From Macrocybe gigantea (lineage: Eukaryota; Basidiomycota; Agaricomycetes; Agaricales; Callistosporiaceae): a stretch of 17,187 nt of DNA. The position numbers and the translations under genes are program-made. This document shows positions 8,661 through 16,460 of this stretch, one piece after another. The DNA lies in assembly GCA_011319805.1 (NCBI GenBank), contig SJRY01000054.1:1-17187 (forward strand), written 5' to 3'. The stretch's first letter is position 1; every line of letters begins with the position of its first letter. The notes beneath the pieces are model-generated. The model was not told the DNA's origin, did no database searches, and saw nothing but the letters and a program-made list of their open reading frames with translations.

Positions 8661-8737
8661 TAGCCCAGTGGTTTAATCACCACTAAAGACTGGAGAGGTG
8701 GCTGTGCAGCCACTGGAAAGGTTGTGGGTTCGATTCC
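8661..8737 (+). promoter_or_regulatory. tRNA-like Pol III promoter: A box and B box
   Basis: The A box TAGCCCAGTGG (8661-8671) fits TRGCNNAGYNGG except for its last base. The B box GGTTCGATTCC (8727-8737) fits GGTTCGANTCC perfectly and sits in a T-arm-like stem, GTGGG/CCCAC. The boxes are 66 bp apart start to start. The acceptor strands do not pair (gccccag before the A box, tcattcc after the T arm), so this is a tRNA-derived promoter and not a working tRNA gene. Confidence 0.7.
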
Positions 8738-8770
8738 CACTCATTCCCTGTACCTTTAAGTAGGGATAGG

Positions 8771-8976
8771 CATGTGACCCATCATTGGTTACAGTCATGT
8801 GCTCAGTAACTCAGGTTGGTAATCAACTCTGAGGCAGTACCATGGTCATGTGACCTTCTATAACTAGGGTGGTAACCTGGTCACATGATAGGAATGATAA
8901 TGGAAGCCCAAAGTAGCAGGTCAGGTGACCTCTGATAGGCTGTGCCTGAAATGGTCACATGATTAATCATGTGATC
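8771..8976 (+). promoter_or_regulatory. Cluster of TCA(C/T)(G/A)TGA palindromes in the retroposon
   Basis: Seven copies of GTCATGTGAC-like words lie within about 200 bp: near 8771, 8794, 8844 (GGTCATGTGACC), 8879, 8919 (GGTCAGGTGACC), 8953 and 8965. In a CG-depleted region, CATGTG and CACATG are what CACGTG becomes after deamination. The ancestral word may have been TCACGTGA, the site of bHLH factors such as Cbf1 and Pho4. Two more copies lie near 17110 and 17142 in the related element. Any regulatory role is inference. Confidence 0.45.
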
Positions 8977-9634
8977 AAGTAGGGAGTGAAAGCACAGGGC
9001 ATGGTAAGCAGGGGAAGAACTTGAGAACCACCCGATCTATAATACACACCCTGTAATGGGGCAGTCCAGAGCATGCGTGCTTCCAGAAGGTGCCACACAC
9101 CCTGTAATAGGGAGTCTCTTCGGACTGTGAGCTTAGGACAGGACACCCCTCACTGGTTAATCTCATGCCCAGTCTAACCAACTGGATCAGGCTGGGAACC
9201 TGGTCGTTAGTCAGCATTGGTAGTGTGGACCAGTCCTTGGGCACACTTGGGGAGTCCCCAGGCCCAGGGATAGCCACCACATGATCATAAAGCACTGCTC
9301 AGGTGGGAGCCTGAGACCTCCTTATGGGGCATGCATAACCGGATTAAGCATGGGTGTAGAACTCCCCAGCCTAGGCCTTAGGTCTAGGGGTGCACACTGG
9401 GGCTGGATGCTAGCAAGGCAGACACTTGGAACATGATTGGGGATCTGCACCCTCTGGGCATCAGTGAACCACATGCTCAGGAATGGGAAAAGTAAAGTAG
9501 GTGGGGCTTACCAATACCCAGCTTGCTGTCAGCTTGGCCTCTTAGTAACTTGCTCCCTGGCCGAAATTCGAACTGTGGTGGACTAGGGCAGTCCCCTGAC
9601 TCTGGCCTGAGAGGACTCATCCTCTGCCGGTTCA

Positions 9635-9653
9635 CCTGGATGACTAATCCAGG
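9635..9653 (+). other. Conserved body hairpin of the retroposon
   Basis: CCTGGATGACTAATCCAGG makes a 7-bp stem with a 5-nt loop. The related element has CCTGGATGTATTATTCCAGG at 16567-16586, where the outer stem is kept and the loop differs. Another hairpin, GAGGACTCATCCTC, lies just upstream at 9611-9624. Confidence 0.5.
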
Positions 9654-9765
9654 CTTTGAATCCAAGTTGATTCCGGGGTCTAGACACAGAATTCCACCAT
9701 TTAGTCTAGCACCTATCCTGCAAAGGAAACAGTAATAAGGGTCCTCTACTTGGAGGGCCCTAAAC

Positions 9766-9868
9766 TTCGTGTATTTATTGTAGGTACCATTGTGTATTTA
9801 CAAGCGGACTGCCACTGAGCACTGCTCTATAAATTGTTGATATAAAAAAAAAAAAAAAAAAAAAAAAA
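9766..9868 (+). repeat. LINE-derived 3' tail and poly(A) of the retroposon
   Basis: From about 9766 the sequence matches the final part of the LINE 3'UTR (gtatttattgtaggtacc, then tatttacaagcggactgcc and ctataaattgttgat in copies 1 and 2). It ends in 25 A residues (9844-9868). Sharing only the 3' end with the LINE is the hallmark of tail-dependent SINEs. Confidence 0.85.
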
Positions 9869-9880
9869 GGTGGTCCCCAA
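9869..9880 (+). repeat. Target-site duplication, right copy (ggtggtccccaa)
   Basis: This is identical to 8639-8650. LINE copy 3 resumes without loss after it (attcatcaatgagctgcctgcc matches the complement of copy 1 near 5320). Confidence 0.88.
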
Positions 9881-10452
9881 ATTCATCAATGAGCTGCCTG
9901 CCCAGGTTATTTGCATTAGCAAAATAATCTGTAGATAGAAAGTTTGGGGGTTTAAGATCCACCAAGTCCTTGAGAGGGGATTTCAGTAAGGCACACTATC
10001 TGTCTAAGAGAAAGGTCAGATTTTTTAACCTGGAAGGATCCTCCCTTGCCACAGATGGGGTGGTTAGTGACCTGAGCACATGTCTCAGATTAGAGTTAGC
10101 CAGATGGGCAGAGGACCTGACTTTTAAATGTTTGATGAATCCAGTAATAGGCTTGACATAGGCTATCATTTCAGCCACACCCTCCAGAGTGGTGTGAAAC
10201 TGACCATTGATCCAGATGCAGGCTTTATGCTACATCTGGCACAGTTGCTTTATCAGTGTGACATTGCACATACCGCTGAAGTTCCAAAGTAAACAGCCAT
10301 ATATCATAATGGGATGCACACACAACAGGTAGAAAATGTGCTTCTATTGGAGGGATAAGCCCCAAACAGAATTGTCCAGCATTTGGAAGGCTCTGGCTGT
10401 TGTCAGTGCCTTTATTATATAAAAGTGGATGTGCTTCTTAAAGGACAGGTAC
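9869..10452 (-). pseudogene. LINE copy 3 ORF2, segment between RT and RNase H
   Basis: The minus strand matches copy 1 from about 4745 to 5330. A stretch reads MAEMIAYVKPITGFIKHLKVRSSAHL, matching copy 1 ETMACVEPIGGFIKRLKVGSSACL, and contains stops elsewhere. The segment is bounded by the retroposon on the left and the solo LTR on the right. Confidence 0.85.
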
Positions 10453-11581
10453 TGATGAGTGCTTTGCACTGCTGACTGCCAATAAGTCCTAATCTGGTAA
10501 TCCTGCTCCTGCATTCAAAATCACTACCACTACTCAGCCCCCTCAGCATGATACCACAGTCCAGCCGCTGACTTCTCGTTCGAGTACTCGGGATGTCAAC
10601 AACTCTGTGAGACTTCCATTCCAGATCCTGGACACTTCACCAAATGCATCGCACCTGTACATTCTGAACATTCTGTGCTTCCTATACCACCCAATCTGAT
10701 CTGGCAGTCCTATTCCTATGCACCTCCCTTGATTCCCAGATTCTGATATGGCAAGACTACTACCATTTTCAGTATCATACTGCCTCATGCCTTTCTGCAT
10801 TCCCGACACTGCCTTGCCGCAGTACATTTGAAACAAGGGATTTTGAGCATGCTACCATTTCATCCACTCTCATTTTAAAATTCATGACTCATATTTCACT
10901 GAGACATTCTATGTTCCTTAGATTATTTTCACATTCTATTCTACAATGCATGGTACCAGCTTCGGGATGTTCTTTTACCTACTATTTTGCCTTTTATGTT
11001 CAGATTTCGAACAGACTTACATTTCCCTGACGTTTCAGCCATGAAACGACCCTTTCAAAATTATATGATATGTTCTCTCATTTGGTTTCGACTTTGCTAG
11101 TTATTCCGATACTCGAAATCTTCTTACCTATAAAAACCCATGTACTTGGCATTTGTAACAACATAGAAAAAGTTACCGTCTCAGTCCTTCAGCAGTCTCG
11201 CAGTCTATGGCTCGTGTGGAGTCCTTGTGTTTTCTGATCCTAAAGTGTCATGCTTGTGTTGAGCCACAATACTTAGTCTCAAAATCAGTGTCCCTGACTT
11301 CACATGGAAGTCACTATTGTCAAAATCCTTTCAAAACCCTCACTGAAGCCCCCGATATCACTCGAGAACTCAGCCAAGTCTACACCATCTTGTTTTGAAA
11401 ACTCCAAAATCTGCTCGAAACTATCCATAATCACTCCATTCCATTCCCCTCTTTACTCTACAGTCCCTTGGGTTACTCTGTGACTTGGACAGCTCATAGT
11501 TTATACAGCCTCAGATAAGGACTGATGATTCCTTCATTCCACCTTGTTGGTTTGTAGGCTAGTGTTTCCTGATAGTTATCA
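10453..11581 (+). mobile_element. Solo LTR, 1129 bp, inserted in LINE copy 3
   Basis: This is an inverted, CG-depleted copy of the LTR at 412-1534, matching along its whole length with ends TGATGAG...TAGTTATCA. Copy 3 ORF2 is interrupted exactly at its ends: the parts matching copy 1 just before and after position about 4750 lie on either side. No internal retrotransposon sequence is present. It is therefore a solo LTR, the usual product of recombination between the two LTRs of one element. The flanks are gtac (10449-10452) and gcac (11582-11585), a probable 4-bp target duplication with one C/T change. Confidence 0.87.
11129..11136 (+). promoter_or_regulatory. TATA box of the solo LTR
   Basis: TATAAAAA in the context cctataaaaaccc matches the TATA box of the left LTR (857-864, opposite strand). 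It sets the orientation of this LTR as plus. Confidence 0.55.
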
Positions 11582-13903
11582 GCACATATCCAAGAAAAAC
11601 CCCAGGTATCTCCAGACATCCTTGGATTGTAAAAGAGTGTTGCCTGTGAACAGAGCAAATTCCAAATCAATAGATGGACGGGGGTCCGCTTTATTATATG
11701 AGAAGTGCTGCAATTCAGTTTTGTTGTGCTCAACAACAAGACTAAAGTCTGTGAAGAGGTTATGCATAGATGCATATGCCCTCTGGAGCTTTGGAACATT
11801 GTCCAGGATGGACTTGGACTGAGCAATGATTAGTCCATCATCCACAAATGACATGATAGTCAGCATATCACTGGCCTTCTGGTATATCTTCAGCACTGGT
11901 GCTAAATAAAGAGTGGACAGTATGGGGATAAAGCCAAACCTTGGCTGATGCCAATGTCAGCATCAAACCCAGGTAAGATGGCACTATGCTAGGCATATGA
12001 GGTCTTACACCCAATGAGTTATGATTCAAAAAACCTTGACACTTGATGTGCAAAGCCTTTGTATTGAAGTATCCTCACCAACATACAACGGTTGAGCAAG
12101 AGAAAATATTGAGCAACATCGAAAGTGATGACACTCATTTTTAGACTCTTTAGCCAGCCTTGCTGGATGATATGGGTCAGGAAGACACCAGCATCCTCCA
12201 TAGAGTTCTGCTGGATGCTGCCAAACTGCTTTGGATCAAAAACAGAGAATTTGGTTACTTCATACTGCATATGCCATGCCACATTTTCTCAATGAGTTTA
12301 CTGAGTATGTTCAAAAGCACAATCAGATGAAAGGCCTTCAGAGTGTCATATGCAGGCTTGCTGGGCTTTGGAATGATGAATGACAGGCTCTGCTTAAAGT
12401 ACCAGGGCTAGTGGCCCAGTTCCAACCATGCATTAGGAATGTTCAAGACAAAACCAGCCAAGTAAGGGAATTTCACTAGCTGCTTGATGTAGGCCCAAGA
12501 CAGATGATCAGGACCTGGGGCAGATGTGTTGCTACAGGGCTCTAAGGACTCTTGGAGTTCTGCAGCAGAGAACGGGACCCAATCCTGAACCAGATGAGAC
12601 TTGAGATCATTGAGTTTATCCAAATTCACTAGTCACTCAAATGCAGCATTATAACATTTGTCAAGTGCATTCCAGAGCAACTCAATCAAGTTACAAGGTT
12701 GAATCCAAAAGGAGATTACCTTGTAGGCAGGGAGCGGTACTTGCTTTGTCCATATAGCTAAATCCCATGGACATTGTGACTTTTCAGCAACTTCCTTGAT
12801 TTGCTGATCAAAGAAGACATGTTTAGCATTCTTAATAGCTCATTACTAGATATGATGGTCCCTTTCAGATCAGGTCTGTCTGAAGATATCCAAAGTTTCA
12901 GAGCAATGCTGGTCGACAGCTTGCACTCCTTAGAATGGAGATCCCAGGCTCGATCAACTGACCTGGAGAGGGTTTGAAAAATGCTCTCCAGGTTGTCAGC
13001 AGTCTCGATTGGTACCAAGTCCATATTGAGCAGGTCACCAGCAATATTAGAGATGAACTCAGGCACACTGTCTTTAGGCAGAGTCTGTTGTGGATTAGAA
13101 AGATCTACCAGTAGAATATCTAATAATAGGGATAGTGGAAAATGATCCAATGTCAACCTGTAAGCATCAATAATACTTGGAATCATGCCTACTAGATCAA
13201 CAGGCATGAACATCAAATTAATAACTGAAGGACGGAGCTCTGGGTTATGAGAAATAAAGATTGGACTATGGTTAGACGGTTCTGCCCAATCCAGCCTGAG
13301 GTCGAGTGCTGCGTTGTACAGCATCTCACCTTGTGTGCACTGAGATGTATGAACTCCATCCCAGAGCTCATAGTGACAATTAAAGTTCCCTCCAAGATAA
13401 GACAGATTAGGGAAATCAGATCATTCCATGCAATCATGCAAAAGGTAGATAGCACTACTGTTGATGTCGGAGTAGGCATTAGCAAGAAAAAGAAGTTTGC
13501 CAGGAGTGGCAAAGCTAATGATCATTAGGTCACAACTGTTGACCAAGTCATATCTAAGAGATGGACATAGTCAATGTAGTCAATTATGAACATAGGCCAT
13601 CACTCGAGGGGGATCTTCATATGATGATCGCCACATAATACAGGTCTAGTCAAGATGACTGGAACCTTCTCTAACTGCCTCACCTTCAACTGAATGCAGA
13701 GATGGGATGTGTCTTATCAAGTTCCAAGCAGGCTCTTGGAAGAATAGAATATCATAGTCCTCTCCAAGAGTGGAGAGAAGAACGTCCATATGTACATATT
13801 TTCTATTTACATTCTGAGAGAAAATATGAAAGGAAGAAATCAATGAGTGCCCATCTGACCCAGGGATAACAGCTAGGACTGTCCCACTGGAGACATTACT
13901 CAT
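11582..13903 (-). pseudogene. LINE copy 3 ORF2, endonuclease and RT segments
   Basis: The minus-strand start is the ATG at 13903, reading MSNVSSGTV. Endonuclease motifs QNVN and FFQEP are present in the first 85 codons. The reading is then broken by stops and shifts. A piece at 13324-12758 covers the end of the endonuclease and the linker. Pieces at 12629-12408 and 12282-12019 cover the RT fingers and motif A (FDVAQYFLLLNR). The piece at 11896-11582 has the catalytic box as FVDD and continues to VWRYLGFFLD, where the solo LTR cuts in. Copy 3 keeps the nucleotide that copy 1 lost near 4705. Confidence 0.9.
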
Positions 13904-15093
13904 GATGTGTCGGCCTCCACATTGTACTGTAAGGAGGCATTAGAATGTTTAGGACTTGATTGCACTTGATCACATACCAGCTGATAGTGTTGTTTGATCT
14001 ACTCAGGATTGAAACAGTTCTTCCAAAAGGCATACTTCTGGTCATTAGTAGAATGGTCTTTGCTACAGCTAAGACACTTGGGTGGATGGGAGCAGGGTTA
14101 ACCTGCTGGAGTTGCCTCATAGGGAGGGTTAGCTTTAGGTCTTGCCTTATAGTAGGATGTGAGCATGTGATGATGCTCCTTTCTGTGTGCTTCACCGCAC
14201 AGCAGGCACTGAAGAGATTGCTGGTTGCACTTCAATGAAGAGTGTCCCCAGTGCCAACAGTGATCACAGAAGGGAGACTCTGGTGATGATAAAGCAGCTC
14301 AGAACTGGCAGCACCAGTTGCAGACCATAACTATACAGTTGTCCAGAGCTTTAATATTCTGGCCAGTTGATGTATCTTTGATATTGAATCAAACAGTTGC
14401 AGTATCAGAATTTTTGGAGTTGTGCATGATGCATAGAACTCCAACAAGGGTGATGAGATCTGAGAATGAAGAGTCTCAGAGGATCTCATAGGCTTGCTGA
14501 GCAGTAATGATGCTGCCATCGACATTGAAGTAGGGTATGTCGAGCAGTTTCATATAGGAAACACTTGTAGGAATAGCAAGCTTGAGCGCTGTTGGGGCCC
14601 ATTCAGAGTGGGAAACCAGCAGTAGTGATCAAGGCCGCAATCCCTTCAGTGAGGGCATATTGATAACCTGCTGGGATGGAGACAGGAGAAGATCCAACCT
14701 TTCAGAACTAATCCTTAAGGCTGGCAAGAGATTTGGTAGCAGCCTTCACTTCACTGTAGAGGAGACGGATTCCCTCTGGGAAGGTTGTGATACCAATAGA
14801 GTCATCATTGTATGCTGCCCTAGTAGACACCATAGATGGGAATGAGGGGGTGCTTGAGTGCATAGAGGAAGGCTGGGGTTCATCGGTTTCTATGAGGCCA
14901 TCATTCCCTTGGAATAGAAGGCCCTTGTTAGATGGTGGAGGCTGTAGATTGGATGGACCAGGACATCTAGAATGCAGATTGAGTAGTGGAGGACTGGAAC
15001 CCCTACCACCATCTATAATGTTGAATGCAGATTGAGTAGTGGAGGACTGGAACCCCCACCACCATCTATAATGTTGAGTGGGTCATTGCTCAT
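13900..15093 (-). pseudogene. LINE copy 3 ORF1, complete in extent but broken
   Basis: The proposed start is the ATG at 15091-15093 (minus), reading MSNDPLNIIDGG, followed by a Pro/Ser-rich N-terminus. A 53-bp tandem duplication (14971-15076) shifts the frame. Without it the frame would run through PSSMHSSTPSFPSM and GITTFPEGIRLLYSEV. Later come the AIPTSVSYMKLLDIPYF block, a knuckle CDHCWHWGHSSLKC, CLLCGEAHRKEH and CLSCSKDHSTNDQK. It ends SNASLQYNVEADTS at a TGA that overlaps the ORF2 ATG (ATGA at 13900-13903). Several stops are present. This is the only ORF1 N-terminus in the window. The start choice rests on this single copy. Confidence 0.75.
14971..15076. repeat. 53-bp direct tandem duplication in copy 3 ORF1
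   Basis: Units 14971-15023 and 15024-15076 (aatgcagattgagtagtgga...ataatgttg) differ at one base (T versus C). Because 53 is not a multiple of three, the duplication breaks the ORF1 frame near its start. Near identity shows that it arose after most of the decay of this copy. Confidence 0.9.
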
Positions 15094-15289
15094 CAAGAAA
15101 CTCTGATATTTCAGTTGATTTTCAGCTGATTTTCATGATATGAAAAAAAGGAGTGCTCAAGAGTATGTGAATCTCAGATCTGCAACTTGATTCAAAATCA
15201 GCCCAGTTGATGATGGTGTGGAATGATGAAGACAATGAGGGTGAGTTATTTATATTTATTTACAAGTGGGCATTGTGGAAAGAGGTGAC
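15094..15289. other. Probable 5'UTR of LINE copy 3 and flank, no gene
   Basis: The sequence upstream (on the minus strand) of the proposed ORF1 ATG has no long open frame and almost no CG. The 5' end of copy 3 must lie somewhere here or beyond. I cannot place it because copies 1, 2 and 4 all lack this part. Confidence 0.4.
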
Positions 15290-15431
15290 ATCCAATTTTA
15301 GCTTGACCATACAAGATTATCCCTACTATACAATATTATCCATTTTTAGCTCAACCATACAAGATTATCTCTACTATACAATGTATCCAATTTTATTTCT
15401 ACCATACAAGATTGTTACAACTCTACATTGC
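15290..15431. repeat. Three tandem repeats of 47-48 bp
   Basis: Units start at 15290, 15338 and 15385. The consensus opens atccaattttagct, then accatacaagattat and ctactatacaat. Units 1 and 2 are close, and unit 3 is more diverged at its end. A 79-codon plus-strand frame crosses them but is AT-rich low-complexity sequence and unlikely to be a gene. Confidence 0.8.
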
Positions 15432-16036
15432 AATATATTTCAATGAAGAAAGCCTGGATTATGGGCTTTTTTTTTTGCTGGCATTAGGTTTCTTATAATC
15501 CCACATTGATCAGTAAAAATATATCATTATCAATATTATATACATGCAATAAAAAAGGAAAGACAGAAAAGGAGCACATCAAGTATGGAGGAAGAGAGGG
15601 AGAGAATACATATGAAGCCACCATCAATTCTTCTTTTGCGATATCACTGCACCTCTCTTTGCATATTCTCAGCCTCAGCCTTGCACCATGAGCAATTCAC
15701 TGATAGTCATATTGGGTATTGGAATTGCAGGGTGTCCTTGCATATTAGTCACTCTGCTGCATCCACATGCTCTTTTTGATCTGCCATGTCTGTAAGTACT
15801 TGCAGCCAACCTTTTAGTGCTGCAGACACTTGGTGCCACAGGCAGCATATTGACAGGTTCTTATTCATGATTGGACAGGTCACTTATAGGACTTGGAAGC
15901 ATATCAGACATGTCATCTTTTAGTGTCGTAGGTGCCTGCAGCATGTCATCATCAAATTGGAGTCATAGTTCTTTCTCTGATAGAGACTGGGTCTAGTCAT
16001 TGCAGTCAGGTGTAGGGTGGGGAGTAACATTGCCAG
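15432..16036. other. AT-rich spacer, no recognisable gene
   Basis: About 600 bp with only a few CG dinucleotides, a short T run near 15467 and small open frames (around 15506-15779) that look random. The word cttttagtg recurs near 15810 and 15918. I see no element boundary or domain here. Confidence 0.5.
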
Positions 16037-16052
16037 TTTTTTTTTTTTTTTT
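16037..16052 (-). repeat. Poly(A) tail (T run) of LINE copy 4 / second retroposon
   Basis: Sixteen T residues on the plus strand sit next to aattcaacaatttataaag, the complement of the LINE 3' end. They mark the 3' boundary of a minus-strand insertion. Confidence 0.88.
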
Positions 16053-16253
16053 AATTCAACAATTTATAAAGCAGTGCTTGGTAGCAGTCCACTTGTAAAT
16101 ACACAAAGGTACCTACAATAAATACAACTAGTCCGACCAAAATCAGACTGAGGGATATACATAGAGGGCACACTAACCCTGCTGTCTCCTGCCTGTGTGT
16201 GTGCCACTTAGGTACACGCTTGTATGCTGACTCGCTTGCTAGACCTGCATCCT

Positions 16254-16271
16254 CTAGCTCCTAGGAGCTAG
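16254..16271 (-). other. 3'UTR hairpin b of copy 4
   Basis: CTAGCTCCTAGGAGCTAG is a perfect 18-bp palindrome at the place of hairpin b of copy 2. Confidence 0.55.
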
Positions 16272-16399
16272 ATGTGGTCAATTCCATATAAGGGTCCAAA
16301 AGGGCCCATAATAAACAGGCATTGTGGGGCTTGCAAATCGCAATGAAGCTTGGTGTCTGCTTTCATCAAACACCATGCTGACTTGATGTTCTAGGTCCC

Positions 16400-16415
16400 C
16401 CAGCCTGCAGGCTGG
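16400..16415 (-). other. 3'UTR hairpin a of copy 4
   Basis: CCAGCCTGCAGGCTGG is a perfect palindrome at the place of the TTCG hairpin of copy 2. The stem is unchanged and the loop is TGCA. Confidence 0.55.
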
Positions 16416-16460
16416 CTGCAGTTATTTCCATGCAAAGGCCCTGTAAGGAGCCATAACCCA

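Larger units (their letters stand above)
8651..9868 (+). mobile_element. SINE-like retroposon: tRNA-like head, ~1 kb body, LINE-derived 3' tail, poly(A)
   Basis: This 1218-bp insertion splits copy 3 ORF2 and is flanked by identical 12-bp repeats (8639-8650 and 9869-9880). It starts with a tRNA-like stretch carrying an A box and a B box, the internal promoter of RNA polymerase III. A body of about 1 kb follows that has no recognised protein, a cluster of CATGTG palindromes and several hairpins. From about 9766 it matches the last ~80 bp of the LINE 3'UTR, then has 25 A residues. This is the layout of a SINE whose tail lets a LINE RT copy it, but it is several times longer than usual SINEs. A diverged relative of the body lies at 16461-17187. 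An alternative is a chimeric transcript copied once; the relative argues against that. Confidence 0.8.

Noticed and set aside
8654..8747. Functional tRNA gene
   Set aside because: The A and B boxes and the T arm are good, but the two acceptor strands do not pair and no clear anticodon arm can be folded. It is better explained as the tRNA-derived head of a retroposon.
8975..9295. 106-codon minus-strand frame in the retroposon body with a repeated YRVC word
   Set aside because: The repeated word comes from a DNA repeat (acacaccctgtaat at 9044 and 9095). No domain is visible and the strand is opposite to the element, so a protein is unlikely.
15506..15779. Small plus-strand frames in the AT-rich spacer
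   Set aside because: They are short, low in complexity and have no recognisable family, codon pattern or partner.
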